From positions 35,364 through 99,363 of the forward strand of contig CAMVEB010000012.1 of NCBI GenBank assembly GCA_947166385.1: a stretch of 64,000 bases of DNA. Reading direction: 5' to 3'. The position numbers were made by a program, and so were the translations under genes. Position 1 is the stretch's first letter; every line of letters starts with the position of its first letter. Below the pieces are notes generated by a model. That model was not told the origin of the DNA. It ran no database searches and saw nothing but the letters and a program-made list of their open reading frames with translations. Of the stretch, positions 34,040-43,811 are shown in pieces. The stretch is from an uncultured Clostridia bacterium. Its GTDB lineage: Bacteria; Bacillota; Clostridia; Christensenellales; Aristaeellaceae.

Positions 34040-35518
34040 CTATTCTTCAGTCAGCGCGCGAAAGTAGTCATCCACCCACTGGCGCTGCTGCCGGGTCAGT
34101 GCCGCCTGGTCGGCTGCCCGGGCTTCGGTCTGCGCGTATTCGCTGACAACCCGGCTGAAGGGGACATCTCCGTCCAGCCGTCCCTTTCCGGGCCCGGTCT
34201 CAATCTGCACGGAATCCTCCCCCAGCCGCTGCTGCTCCGTCTGCGCGTCCCGGGTCAGGACTTCCGCCTTTTCCGGGTCATAGATCGTTTCATACTGTCC
34301 CTGTTTGAATTCCGGCGGATTTCCTTCACTCGCTGCACTCTGGGAGGATTTCTTTCCTCCGTTTCCGCCCTCGTCCAGATTGGTGCTTCCCTTCCCGGCT
34401 CCGCCGGAGGAACCCTTGTCTCCGGGCTGTTGCCCCGCTCCCGCAGTGCCGGCCTTTCCATCCCCGCTCTGCTGTTCTCCCGTTCCGGAAAGCCCGGCTT
34501 TCATCTGCTCCAACGCCTGCTTCACTGCCTCCATAGCCTGTGACGCAGCCCGGCGCTGCGCCATCGCCTGCGCGATCTGTGCAGCGCTCATCTCTCCGTT
34601 CATCAGGGCCTCAGCCATTTGCGCGGCTTCGCCCTCCAGCCCGCTCAGCGCCTGCTGGAGCACATCAGCGTCAGCGTTTTCGATCGCCTGCTGCGCCCGG
34701 GCTTCGTCGCCGGAGCGAATCGCGTCTGCCGCTTCCTGCAGGCCAGCCTGCGCCATTGCCTCAGCCATGGCGTTCATGGCATCCATAGCGTCCCCGGCCG
34801 TCCGGTTTCGCATCTCCTCCAGCCGTTTCTCCGCCCGATCCACAGCCACCATCGCATCCACGCTGTCCCGGGCTTCTGTCATTTCCCGCTTCAGGTCCTC
34901 CGTGATTTTCCGCAATTCAGTCTTTTCCTGTTCGCTGAGCGCCTTCTCCTCCTCCGCCGCGGACGCTTGCGTCCGGGTAATGATCGCCGCGGTTTTATTC
35001 CGCAGCGCCTGTCGTTCCGCTGCGGCCCGATCCCCCGGGCCGGGCATCAGCACGGTTCCAGCGCACAGTACAAGCGCTGCCGTGCCGGCGATCCATTCTC
35101 TTTTTGGGATTCGGCACCGGATCTGCCGCCTGTCCAACGTGTTCAGCTGCCGGCACGCGTCCTCTTCCAGCGCACGGAGCATCGCTCCCCGGCGGGATTC
35201 CGGCGCCGTGTTTTGCTCACCGCAGTTTTCCAGGGCGGTCATCACCCGCTCCTGCAGACCACACCCGTCCGCAGCCCGCGCCGCGTCCTCATCCTTTATC
35301 GGGCGCAGCGCGTTCCCCAGGCCGGCCAGCAGCATGCATCCCGCGAAAACACTGCCGGCAATCATCCATTTCCCTTCCACGGCTGTGAAGTGCGCCAGGA
35401 TCAGGCACACCAGCGCTCCGAGGCTTCCGGCGGCAAATCCCGCCGCCAATCCCCGCAACAGACGGTTTCGGCGAATCCGGGCTTTCACCGGCCGCAGAGC
35501 GCGGATCAAATCCTGCAT
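34040..35518 (-). CDS. Membrane protein with coiled-coil and low-complexity region
   Basis: A 492-residue protein. Three hydrophobic helices (about residues 22-42, 50-66 and 145-160) are followed by a long Ala/Glu/Met-rich helical region (170-330) that is probably a coiled coil, then a Gly/Ser/Gln-rich low-complexity stretch (335-400) and a short conserved-looking end VSEYAQTEARAADQAALTRQ. This arrangement resembles DUF4175-like proteins found in MoxR-VWA loci. GAGGAAAAC precedes the ATG, 7 bases after the permease stop. Function unknown. Confidence 0.65.
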   Translation of the reverse strand: MQDLIRALRPVKARIRRNRLLRGLAAGFAAGSLGALVCLILAHFTAVEGKWMIAGSVFAGCMLLAGLGNALRPIKDEDAARAADGCGLQERVMTALENCGEQNTAPESRRGAMLRALEEDACRQLNTLDRRQIRCRIPKREWIAGTAALVLCAGTVLMPGPGDRAAAERQALRNKTAAIITRTQASAAEEEKALSEQEKTELRKITEDLKREMTEARDSVDAMVAVDRAEKRLEEMRNRTAGDAMDAMNAMAEAMAQAGLQEAADAIRSGDEARAQQAIENADADVLQQALSGLEGEAAQMAEALMNGEMSAAQIAQAMAQRRAASQAMEAVKQALEQMKAGLSGTGEQQSGDGKAGTAGAGQQPGDKGSSGGAGKGSTNLDEGGNGGKKSSQSAASEGNPPEFKQGQYETIYDPEKAEVLTRDAQTEQQRLGEDSVQIETGPGKGRLDGDVPFSRVVSEYAQTEARAADQAALTRQQRQWVDDYFRALTEE

Positions 35519-35525
35519 GTTTTCC

Positions 35526-36446
35526 TCACTTTCCGCCGGATCGGGCCGGCTTACGGCTCATCGTCCGGACCGCCGCGGCCGCCAGTGCCAGCAACACCAG
35601 GCCGATCAGCACGATCAGGCCCGAAGAGATCAGTGCGATGGTCACCCCGCCCGCTTTGTCCATCAGGCGGAATTCGCACAGCAGCCGTCCTACACCCTGG
35701 TATTGCATGTAATCATCAAACAGGTGCAGCTGCCCCTGCAGCAGGGCCGCCAACGCATACCCCGGGTTGCACAGCAGCACCGGGCTGATCATCCGAAGAC
35801 TTTCAGCGCTGGTCAGCGCGGCAAGCCGGCCGCGATTGTAGATCACGTCGGTCACGGATTCCGGGAAGTCAAACAGCATTGGCAGCGCTGTCACCGCCCC
35901 GATTCCCAGGATCAGCAGGTAACTCAGTACACCGGAAACCACTGTGCTGCGACACAGCGAAGAAGCCAGGATTCCCGCACTCACCGCTGCGAACGCACTG
36001 GCCAGCAGGAACAGTTCCCCCGCCAGCAGCCCGCCCAGCGTCACTCCGCCGGTCAGCAGCGTCAGGCACATCACCGGAAATCCGGCAACCACCAGCATGG
36101 CGAGCATCGCAAAGCTCTCCATCGCCTTTCCCAGCACAAGCCGGAAGCTGCGGGTATTTGTCACCAGCAGCAGCTCCAGCGTCTGCCGTTCCCGTTCACC
36201 GGCAATCGCCCCGCTGGTCATGGCCGGAGCAATCAGCACCAGCAGCACGAACTGCACCGCGATCAGCACCGCATAGCAGGTGGTAGAGCTGCTGAGCGCT
36301 CCGATGCTGGCCTGCCCCCGCAGCAAGGGAAACAGGATCCGCGCGGCAATCAGCAGCATCACCGCCACATAGGCCAGCAGGATCAGCATCGTCTTCAGGG
36401 AGCGCATCCGGCGCGTTGCTGAAAAGGAAAGAATCGGGTTAAGCAT
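35526..36446 (-). CDS. ABC-2 type permease
   Basis: A 306-residue integral membrane protein with six predicted helices and the ABC-2 pattern: a first helix after an Arg-rich N terminus (FSATRRMRSLKT), the GAIAGERERQTLELLLVTNT loop before the third helix, and Gly-rich helices after it. It pairs with the ATPase encoded upstream, whose stop overlaps its start by 8 bases. The exported substrate is unknown. Confidence 0.88.
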   Translation of the reverse strand: MLNPILSFSATRRMRSLKTMLILLAYVAVMLLIAARILFPLLRGQASIGALSSSTTCYAVLIAVQFVLLVLIAPAMTSGAIAGERERQTLELLLVTNTRSFRLVLGKAMESFAMLAMLVVAGFPVMCLTLLTGGVTLGGLLAGELFLLASAFAAVSAGILASSLCRSTVVSGVLSYLLILGIGAVTALPMLFDFPESVTDVIYNRGRLAALTSAESLRMISPVLLCNPGYALAALLQGQLHLFDDYMQYQGVGRLLCEFRLMDKAGGVTIALISSGLIVLIGLVLLALAAAAVRTMSRKPARSGGK

Positions 36447-37377
36447 CGCCGGTCACCTCCATAAAGACTTTTTCCAGATTCATTGGCGCGCGGTGGAAAT
36501 CACACACCGGAGTTTCCCGGCGGATCATCTCCTGCAGCAACCGTCCGCTCTCTTCCTCGCCGCCTTCCAGCCTCACCCGCAGCAGGAAAGGTTCCGGCTG
36601 CAGGATTTCCGTTACAAACGGAATCTCCTTCAGGCAACTCACAGCGTTTTCCACCGCCGCTTCCCCGCATCCTTCCCGCAGGCGGATGTCCAGCGGAGCA
36701 TTTCCGTTCATTTTGTCCGCCAGCGCTTCCACGGTCCCGGAGAACACCAGGTGCCCATGGTCCAGGATCGTCAGGCTGTCGCACATCTCACTCAATTCCG
36801 GCAGAATATGGCTGGAGATCAGCACCGTTTTGCCCATCTCCCGCAGGGTTCGCAGGATGCCCTTCATGTCCGCCCTCGCCCGGGGATCCATGCCGCTTGC
36901 CGGCTCGTCGAGAATCAGCAGGGATGGATCGTGGATCAGGCTGCGCGCCAGGCACAGCCGCTGTTTCATACCGCGGCTCAGAGAGTCCACATAAGTCTCC
37001 CGTTTGTCCTCCAACTGAACCAGTTCCAGCAGCTGCGCCGCCATCCGTTTCCGGTCGCGCGCCGCCAGCCGGTAACAACGGGCATAGAAGTCCAGGTATT
37101 CCTCGCATGTCAGATTGTCATATACGCCGAAAAAGTCCGGCATATATCCGATGTGCTTCCGTGCCTCATGTCCGTTTTGAACCACGTCCACCCCGTCGAC
37201 CTGCGCGCTTCCCCGCGTCGGTTTCAACAGCGTCGCCAGGATGCGCATCGTCGTGGTTTTACCGGCGCCATTGGGGCCGACAAAACCATGCAGACAGCCG
37301 TCCTCCACGGTCAGCGTCAGGTCCTCCAGGGCGGGAAAACTTCCGTAGTATCTTGTCAGTCCGTCAAGGTTCAGCAT
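36439..37377 (-). CDS. ABC transporter ATP-binding protein
   Basis: A 312-residue ATPase with Walker A GPNGAGKTT, Q-loop YMPDFFGVYD, signature LSRGMKQRL (a variant of LSGGQ common in this subfamily), Walker B LLILDEP and H-loop ISSHILPE. It powers the ABC-2 permease encoded next. GGGAGGG precedes the ATG, which overlaps the previous gene's stop by 14 bases. Confidence 0.93.
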   Translation of the reverse strand: MLNLDGLTRYYGSFPALEDLTLTVEDGCLHGFVGPNGAGKTTTMRILATLLKPTRGSAQVDGVDVVQNGHEARKHIGYMPDFFGVYDNLTCEEYLDFYARCYRLAARDRKRMAAQLLELVQLEDKRETYVDSLSRGMKQRLCLARSLIHDPSLLILDEPASGMDPRARADMKGILRTLREMGKTVLISSHILPELSEMCDSLTILDHGHLVFSGTVEALADKMNGNAPLDIRLREGCGEAAVENAVSCLKEIPFVTEILQPEPFLLRVRLEGGEEESGRLLQEMIRRETPVCDFHRAPMNLEKVFMEVTGDA

Positions 37378-39874
37378 CTTTGACCCTCCCTTCCAGCTCC
37401 AGCGAAGGCATAGGGATATCGTAGGCGTTTTCCTGCGTCGCCTGCCGGAACTGGCAATAAATCATACCGTTCCGGTCCAGGTACAGCGCAGGGTTCTTCA
37501 CCGGCTCGTTCAGCCGGATCTCCTCCCAGGTTTTCAGGTAACTGTTCAGCAGGTAGCAGTGAACCGAGTCCGTGTACCAGGAATCCATCCCAATCACCAG
37601 CCGCGTGATTTCCGCCTCCCGGGCGTCCCCGGAGTCAAAGCAGAATGTCGGCTTTTCCGCCAGGGGAATAGAGTACACACTGTAGTCCGAAGTCGGCATG
37701 ATCCCCGCGGGCATGTCGTTCTCGTTCAGCCGGCAACGCTGGGGCCGGTCTGTTCCCGCCGCGTGGAAGACGACACCGGTCCGTCCGGTCGTCAGGTAGG
37801 TCATTTCCGCCGTCAGCAGCGCCAGGCAGGCCTCTGTGCCGGGTTTCTTCCCGTCAATCAGCAGCCCGGTTTCTTCCATACCCCGGGGCTCGGCACAGAA
37901 CACAAAAGTGTTCCTGCTTATGCCGCCGGAATATGTCTGGCCGTCCGCCCCCAGCTGTTCCGCAGCGCAGTTGGCCATGGAGCTCAGCGCCTCCCGTCTG
38001 GCTATGTCATCGTGCGCTTTCTCCGCATTCGTTTCCCATGCCGCCACGGTCACGGCATACAGGCCGTTGCTGACAGCGTTTGTCAGCATTTTGGCATTCT
38101 CATATTTGGGGTCGTAGGGATCCGCAGCGCTCGCCGCCAGCAGCACGAAGTCAGTCTCCGCCCCACTGGCCAGATCGCCGGTCCGAACAAATCCGTAGTT
38201 GGTCAGCACGATGCCCTCCGCCAGATCCATCGTCGTCCCGTTCCGGATCGTTCCATGCAGACCGTCCTGTTCCATCCAGATTTCAGCCTCGATTTTTCCG
38301 CTCATGTCCGCTGCCGCCACGCCGGAAAAAGACATCGTCTCCCAGGACGTGTCGGCGTTCAGTGTCAGCATTTCCCCGCTGCCCGACCGGCGGATCAACC
38401 GCAGCCTGGAAGGCTGGATTTTTCTGTCTTCTTCCTTCTCCCCGCTGTCGTACCAGTCGTTTTCGTCATACAGATTCGGTTTCAGTTCCGCGCCTGCCAG
38501 GCTGAAGCTGTGCAGCCCCTGGCCGGGTGCCGCCGCGGTAATTCCGGTATACCGGGTCACCGCTCCTTCCGCCGTCTGCACCAGGTTCACCGTACTCACA
38601 GCCGCGGGCGCATTCAGGCTGCTGCCCGTACTCATCAGGAACAGGCATACCCCAGCTGCTGCAGCCAGCACCGGAATCGCCGCCCACAACAGCGATGTCT
38701 TTCCTTTTTTTCGCAGCAGGAACCACAGTCCACATCCGAGAATAACAGGTGCCGCGGCAATCAGAATCCCGGGGATCAGGGAGGCAGAGGTGGCCATCGG
38801 GTATCCGTTTCCCGCATTGTAGATCGCGGGGTAATAGGCCTCCCCGGAGTACATGCAGCTGGAATACAGGGAGCTGTCTGCGGTAAAGAACACCGTCTGG
38901 AAGAAGGTGTGCATCAGGGGATCGGCATTGAGCGTTGCGTCTCCTGCCTCCCAGGCGATCGTGTAGATCCGCCCGTTCCCCGCTGTTTCCCGATATACCA
39001 GGCCGTTCCCAGCCGCGTCTGACACCAGGGGCTCCGCCCCGCTCAGCCGGGCCACGGCAATTTCCGGCGCACGTCCGCTGAGCGCTTTCCCGGTATAGGC
39101 TTCCAGGGCCGGCAGCACCCCGTCCGATACGGTGAATTCTTCTGTCTTCAGGGCCGTCATCCCGTCCAGCAACGCCAGGTTCTGCGGGCCATAGCTTCCC
39201 CCGCCACACAACAGAATGCGCCCGCCTTTCACCCAAGCGCACAGCGCTTCCCGCTGTTTCTCCGTCAACAGTGCCGGATCCGTGTCGTCCAGCACAATAA
39301 CGCCGAAGCTGTTCAGCAGCGAAATCTGTTCCGGCAGTGTCTCGGGTGTCAACGCCACGGTTTCCCAGTACTCATACCGGAACAGCGTATCGTTCTCCTG
39401 GCTGATGTCCAGGTTCGAAAGCTTCGCAGGCCGAGTGCTCAGCACCCCGACAAGCATCGCAGATGGGTTAATCACCCCGTTCGGCCGGATATTTTCGGTG
39501 CAAATCACCTGTTCACGCTGCCGGACCGACACGGTAAAAACGTCCTGCTTGACCCGGCTGATCACCGGCAGCACATAGGTCCGCTCCCCGCCCGCCGGGA
39601 TGGAAATCGCGGTTTCAAACCGGTCGTACTTCTCCTCACTGACGTATCCGTCCACCCCCAGGGTCCCTTCCAGATCCTCCGCTCCCCGGTTCCGCACCGT
39701 CACACGGATTGGAACCGTTTTGCCGTAGGTGATTCTTCCGTCGTATCCCGTCAGGATCTCCATCTCGATTGTATCGTTCCTTGTTTCGGTATGGATGCCT
39801 TCCGCCCCCGCGCCCGCTGTAATCATCCACAGCAGCGCCGCCATCAGGGCCATCCCCCGGATTATCCTTTTCAT
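37364..39874 (-). CDS. Large exported protein with GATase1-like domain
   Basis: An 836-residue secreted or membrane-anchored protein. ATG at 39874 begins a signal peptide (RIIRGMALMAALLWMITAGA); upstream in-frame codons lack a ribosome binding site and disrupt it. A beta-sandwich domain follows (GRITYGKTVPIRVTVRNRGA), then a glutamine-amidotransferase-like fold (GVIVLDDTDPALLTEKQREA and GGRILLCGGG) as in proteins of Bat operons. Two membrane helices near residues 380-430 (PGILIAAAPVILGCGLWFLL) separate it from a C-terminal extracellular domain. It probably works with the ABC-2 transporter and VWA proteins. Function unknown. Confidence 0.72.
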   Translation of the reverse strand: MKRIIRGMALMAALLWMITAGAGAEGIHTETRNDTIEMEILTGYDGRITYGKTVPIRVTVRNRGAEDLEGTLGVDGYVSEEKYDRFETAISIPAGGERTYVLPVISRVKQDVFTVSVRQREQVICTENIRPNGVINPSAMLVGVLSTRPAKLSNLDISQENDTLFRYEYWETVALTPETLPEQISLLNSFGVIVLDDTDPALLTEKQREALCAWVKGGRILLCGGGSYGPQNLALLDGMTALKTEEFTVSDGVLPALEAYTGKALSGRAPEIAVARLSGAEPLVSDAAGNGLVYRETAGNGRIYTIAWEAGDATLNADPLMHTFFQTVFFTADSSLYSSCMYSGEAYYPAIYNAGNGYPMATSASLIPGILIAAAPVILGCGLWFLLRKKGKTSLLWAAIPVLAAAAGVCLFLMSTGSSLNAPAAVSTVNLVQTAEGAVTRYTGITAAAPGQGLHSFSLAGAELKPNLYDENDWYDSGEKEEDRKIQPSRLRLIRRSGSGEMLTLNADTSWETMSFSGVAAADMSGKIEAEIWMEQDGLHGTIRNGTTMDLAEGIVLTNYGFVRTGDLASGAETDFVLLAASAADPYDPKYENAKMLTNAVSNGLYAVTVAAWETNAEKAHDDIARREALSSMANCAAEQLGADGQTYSGGISRNTFVFCAEPRGMEETGLLIDGKKPGTEACLALLTAEMTYLTTGRTGVVFHAAGTDRPQRCRLNENDMPAGIMPTSDYSVYSIPLAEKPTFCFDSGDAREAEITRLVIGMDSWYTDSVHCYLLNSYLKTWEEIRLNEPVKNPALYLDRNGMIYCQFRQATQENAYDIPMPSLELEGRVKDAEP

Positions 39875-39944
39875 CCTGCGCGTCTCCTCCTGGTCGTGGT
39901 GTCTTCTCCCTGTATATATACGATCGATTTCCTTTCCTGGTTCC

Positions 39945-40637
39945 TCAGAAGAAGAATTTCCTCCTGATCCATGCCCGCAGCGGCGGCACAAACGACGCCG
40001 CGAACAGGAACAGCCCGATCAGTCCGAATACCGTCACGCAGTAAAGCGACCACACGAACATCGGTGTCCCGAATGTTATATGCTGAAAAAACTCAATCAG
40101 CATGAAGCTCAGCCCGATTGCGATCACCAGCAGGCTCATCAGCCGAAGCCGCCCCTGTACGATGTAACGCATCATCGCCACCCCACCGATCGTCAGCACC
40201 CCGGCCATCATTGTCACCGGGAAAGCAAAACTCAGGAACCAATCGCCCCCCGTCTTCCCGCAGATATACAGCAAATACCCCGCCACTACCGCAAAGTCCA
40301 CCGGCAGAAAGATCATCGGCCGCCACCGCCGAAACCACTGCGGCAGCACAAACCAGATCCACGCCAGCGCGATTCCCAGAGCCACGTATCCGCTCCATGC
40401 CACGTCCTGCCTGCTTTTCAGGCAGAAAATCAGACACCCCAGCGCCGTTGCCGCCAGGATCACCGTCACCAGCCCCAACAGGATCATTTTCCCGCTCTGG
40501 GATTCCCGGACCGGATACCGGTCGGAATACGCCGTTTCCTGCCTCCCCGGCATCGGGATGTTCACCACCGGCGTGTGGCACAGCGGGCACTCCCCGCTGT
40601 TTTCCTGCAGTTTCACTCCGCAATGGATGCAATACAT
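39945..40637 (-). CDS. Zinc-ribbon membrane protein (DUF6320-like)
   Basis: A 230-residue protein starting with a zinc ribbon (MYCIHCGVKL then CPLCHTPV: two CxxC pairs), followed by six or so membrane helices. This arrangement, directly downstream of a condensation-type acyltransferase, matches a clostridial pair in which this partner is called DUF6320. Its role is unknown. It begins 7 bases after the acyltransferase stop and ends 70 bases before the next gene of the run. Confidence 0.68.
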   Translation of the reverse strand: MYCIHCGVKLQENSGECPLCHTPVVNIPMPGRQETAYSDRYPVRESQSGKMILLGLVTVILAATALGCLIFCLKSRQDVAWSGYVALGIALAWIWFVLPQWFRRWRPMIFLPVDFAVVAGYLLYICGKTGGDWFLSFAFPVTMMAGVLTIGGVAMMRYIVQGRLRLMSLLVIAIGLSFMLIEFFQHITFGTPMFVWSLYCVTVFGLIGLFLFAASFVPPLRAWIRRKFFF

Positions 40638-40644
40638 GCTCTTT

Positions 40645-41913
40645 TCACCGCCTGTTGCTTTCTATTTCGACCGGGATGCCTTCTTCCACCAGCCGGCTGA
40701 AGAACAGCCGTTCCAGTTCGCTCTCCCGGATTCCCCGGATCATGTTGATGTAGGTTTTTCCCCCGTAGCTCACAACGCTGCAGTTGTTCGGGTAGGAGTA
40801 CTGCACCCCGATGATGAAGTCAAACCGTTCCACGTAGGGGGCCATTGCCTCCGGCAGCCGCACCTCACCCATGTTGCTCAGGTTCAGGCAGCCCTTACTC
40901 TCCCCGCTCACCGCGTACACGAGCCGCATGCACAGCGTCTTCACCGGCAGCGGTGTCAGTCGCAGCAGCAGGATCCGCTGCAGGTCCACATTCGTGGCAA
41001 TCCGTCCCGCCATCCGCTGAGGAATCGTCTCCGCCGCCAGCTGATGGTACATCAGCCGGCATACCTCTTCCAGCGTATATTCCCCCAGCAGCGGGTCAAA
41101 GCCGATGTTCACCGCCAGTGCGAAGTTCCGAAGTGTTTTCAGCCCAAAAGTCTTCCGCAGGTTCACCGGAATCGTGATCTTGATGTGCCGCTTCCGCCTC
41201 CGGGGCGGATCCTGTTTCTGCCGTTCCAGCACGGCCATCGCCAGCACCGCCGCCAGGTACGCCGTCACAGTTACACCCTGCTCATGGGCTTTCTCCAGCA
41301 ATGTCTTCGTCGGCACGATCCCGGTCACAATGTTTCGGAACCGATCCTCCTCCGGGTTTCCCCGCAGGCGATAGGCGTTCTCCTCCGCCCGGCTGACCGA
41401 CGCCTTCGCGCCGCACAGCTGGAAGCAGTCCCGTGTTTCCTCCGCCTTTGGCTCTTCCGTGAGATCGGCAATGCTCCCCTCCGGCGGAATTTCCGTTCCG
41501 TATCGCAGCGTCACGTACCGCGCCGCCAGGTTCTGCAAGAAGATCATCCCGCCCGTCCCGTCCGTCACGGAGTGAAAGAATTCCGCAGCGATCCGCTTCT
41601 GGTAGTACAGGATCCGGACGCAGCATTTCTTCAGTTTTTTCCTGGGCATGGGAGTCAGCGGCCAGGCATAGTCCTCCTCGGCTACCGGCGCATCCTGCAC
41701 CGTCTCGAGGTAGTACCAGAACATGCCCGTCCGCAGTTTTACAAAAATCGTGGGAAACCGGGGCAGCAGATCCTCGATCGCCCGGTTCAGGATATCCGGA
41801 TCCACCCTGTCCTTCATCGTTACTGCAACCCGAAAGATATTGTTCCAGTTTTTCCGCATCACCGCCGGAAAGATCAACGCCGCGTTGTCCAGACGGTACC
41901 ATTGTCGTTTCAT
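40645..41913 (-). CDS. Condensation-fold acyltransferase (alcohol acetyltransferase-like)
   Basis: A 422-residue protein of the CoA-dependent acyltransferase/condensation superfamily. The catalytic motif is HSVTDG in AEFFHSVTDGTGG (HxxxDG, where the family usually has HHxxxDG), with a later structural NLSNMGEVRLP. It should move an acyl group onto an alcohol or amine; wax-ester or lipid modification is possible. The ATG at 41913 follows GGAGAGAACGGAC; a TTG 18 bases upstream is less likely. It is the first gene of the minus-strand run that ends at 27961. Confidence 0.75.
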   Translation of the reverse strand: MKRQWYRLDNAALIFPAVMRKNWNNIFRVAVTMKDRVDPDILNRAIEDLLPRFPTIFVKLRTGMFWYYLETVQDAPVAEEDYAWPLTPMPRKKLKKCCVRILYYQKRIAAEFFHSVTDGTGGMIFLQNLAARYVTLRYGTEIPPEGSIADLTEEPKAEETRDCFQLCGAKASVSRAEENAYRLRGNPEEDRFRNIVTGIVPTKTLLEKAHEQGVTVTAYLAAVLAMAVLERQKQDPPRRRKRHIKITIPVNLRKTFGLKTLRNFALAVNIGFDPLLGEYTLEEVCRLMYHQLAAETIPQRMAGRIATNVDLQRILLLRLTPLPVKTLCMRLVYAVSGESKGCLNLSNMGEVRLPEAMAPYVERFDFIIGVQYSYPNNCSVVSYGGKTYINMIRGIRESELERLFFSRLVEEGIPVEIESNRR

Positions 41914-42203
41914 GTCCGTTCTCTCCTTCAATAAGAACGTACAAATTATACTATAAATCAGAGAAACTGGCTATAGCTGCGTGTTTCTTTGATTCATGCC
42001 TGATTCTTGTGAGAAAAGAGCCAACGGTGAAATTCTTCTGAAAAAGCCCTGAGAATATGCTATCATTGGAACCGGAAAGCCCGCCCGGGCTTTGCCAAAA
42101 AGCTTTCTCTGTGCAATATACTGGCAGGAGAACACAATAGAGCAAGCCGGGATTCACAGGAGCAATAGCGGGTGAATTTTGCTGCGCAAGGAGTGCCTGA
42201 AAT

Positions 42204-42965
42204 ATGATCAGGATGATTCTGACAGATCTGGATCATACTTTACTTAAACAGGATGGGAGTATCTCCGACGAAACGCTCCGGGTACTTGCGGAATGCAGAG
42301 CAAAAGGCGTGCTGTTTGCCATCGCCACAGCCAGATACTGGATCGGCGCGGAACGGTATATCGATCTGCTGAAGCCGGATTATGAGATCACCACGGATGG
42401 AACACTAATTCATTCGCGTGATCAATGCATCTATTCCTGCGGGTTTTCAGTTTCTGACACAAACCGGATTGTCCGCAGTATTGCGGAGACTGTTCCAGGA
42501 ACAGAAATCACCGTCGCATGTGGGAAGACAGTTTACTGGAACAGCAAGCATATCAGTGAATCTGAAAAACTTCATAAAGCTGTCTACTGTGACTATACGG
42601 CATCTCTGGACGTTGAGGCTAATAAGATCGTCGCTGAACTTCCTGATGAAGTCATTGCACGACAGATTGCAAATCGGGTTCACTGCAAATTGCAATGCTA
42701 CCGGGGAGAAAGATGGTATGCGTTTTTGCCAATAGGCTCAGGAAAAACCGAGGCAGTCAGAGCGTTGTCGGAAGCTAGCAAAATCAGGCTGGCAGATACT
42801 GTGGCTTTCGGTGATGATCGGAATGATACTGAAATGCTGAAGCTGTGCGGGAAAGGCGTTGCGGTTGCAAACGCTGTTCCGGAAGTTTTGGAAACAGCGG
42901 ACGAAGTGACCCTTTCCAATGATGAAGATGGTGTTGCCAGATGGCTGGAGGGTCACGTCTGCTGA
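42204..42965 (+). CDS. HAD superfamily phosphatase (Cof type)
   Basis: A 253-residue Cof-like HAD hydrolase. Motif I is LTDLDHTLL near the N terminus (the usual DxDGT has His in place of Gly), motif II is the Thr in IATARY, motif III is Lys181 or nearby in GSGKTEAV, and motif IV is FGDDRNDTEML. A cap domain of about 100 residues lies between motifs II and III. Such proteins dephosphorylate sugar phosphates or cofactors. Its DNA is clearly more A+T-rich than the genes to the left. AAGGAG sits rather far (over 10 bases) before the ATG. Confidence 0.88.
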   Translation: MIRMILTDLDHTLLKQDGSISDETLRVLAECRAKGVLFAIATARYWIGAERYIDLLKPDYEITTDGTLIHSRDQCIYSCGFSVSDTNRIVRSIAETVPGTEITVACGKTVYWNSKHISESEKLHKAVYCDYTASLDVEANKIVAELPDEVIARQIANRVHCKLQCYRGERWYAFLPIGSGKTEAVRALSEASKIRLADTVAFGDDRNDTEMLKLCGKGVAVANAVPEVLETADEVTLSNDEDGVARWLEGHVC

Positions 42966-43064
42966 TTTCTTTGCTGCAGATTGTTCCCGTGATTCAGCGC
43001 CAGAAAATCTACAGATACCCTGAGTATCAGAAACCTTTGATGTGATCAGAAACATACTGCTGAA

Positions 43065-43337
43065 ATGATAGACAAAAACTTCATCCCCATGATAGAATAT
43101 TCTTTGAACGATTCTGACAGGAACAGGAACGATATCACATGCCCCTTCGGGATCAATGAAGATGTAAAGGTATATTTGGACATCAGCCTAAAGAAACACA
43201 AAGTGGTATACCCCGCGGTTGGATCAGACCACAGTGGCGTTCGGCTGACCATTCCGGAACTGGAAGACTGCAGCGGTTATGCAGACGGGGCAGATGTCTG
43301 CAGGGGGTGGACGGCAGAAATGGAGGGATTGGAATGA
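43065..43337 (+). CDS. Uncertain 90-residue open frame before the thioesterase
   Basis: An open frame that ends by ATGA overlap with the thioesterase start, which would suggest coupling. The peptide (begins MIDKNFIPMIEYSLNDSDRN) matches no family I know, has no good ribosome binding site, and its second half looks unlike a folded protein. It may be a remnant of a gene or chance. It covers most of the 370-base gap between two real genes. Confidence 0.25.
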   Translation: MIDKNFIPMIEYSLNDSDRNRNDITCPFGINEDVKVYLDISLKKHKVVYPAVGSDHSGVRLTIPELEDCSGYADGADVCRGWTAEMEGLE

Positions 43338-43771
43338 AACCCTTTCTCCGAAAAGTTCAGTATTACGAAACGGATATGATGGGAGTGGCCCATCACGCCA
43401 ATTATATCCATTGGATGGAAGAAGCACGTATCAACTTCATGGATCAGCTGGGATTTCCATACTCACGTATGGAAGCAGAAGGTGTATTTTCACCTGTTAA
43501 GGCTCTGACTTGCGAATACAAACAACCGTGTACCTTTGGGGATGAGATTTCTATTTCCGTGTCCATAGAATCGTTCAATGGCGTAGTGATGGTCATTGTG
43601 TATGATATGCGGAACCGGCAGGGAGATGTCATCTGCGCCGGAAGATCAGAGCACGTTTTTCTGAACAGGGATGGTCGCTTTGTCCGTTTGAAAAGAGAAA
43701 TGCCAGAATTCTGTCTGGCAATCGATAACAGACTGAAAGAGCAGGCGAAAGCAAATGGAACAGAACACTGA
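43334..43771 (+). CDS. YbgC/FadM-type acyl-CoA thioesterase
   Basis: A 145-residue hotdog-fold protein of the 4-hydroxybenzoyl-CoA thioesterase group. The active-site motif is YYETDMMGVAHHANYIHWME (Asp at about residue 13 and the downstream His pair), followed by FGDEISISVSIE. It should hydrolyse acyl-CoA esters. GGAGGG lies 6 bases before ATG at 43334, which fixes the start; nine more codons upstream are in frame but unnecessary. Confidence 0.88.
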   Translation: MKPFLRKVQYYETDMMGVAHHANYIHWMEEARINFMDQLGFPYSRMEAEGVFSPVKALTCEYKQPCTFGDEISISVSIESFNGVVMVIVYDMRNRQGDVICAGRSEHVFLNRDGRFVRLKREMPEFCLAIDNRLKEQAKANGTEH

Positions 43772-43811
43772 AACCGCCGCTTTTTTCTGAACTGCAGAGG
43801 AGGAAATAATC

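Noticed and set aside
42076..42093. Hairpin AAAGCCC-GCCC-GGGCTTT between two genes
   Set aside because: It lacks a T-run on either strand, so it is not called a terminator.
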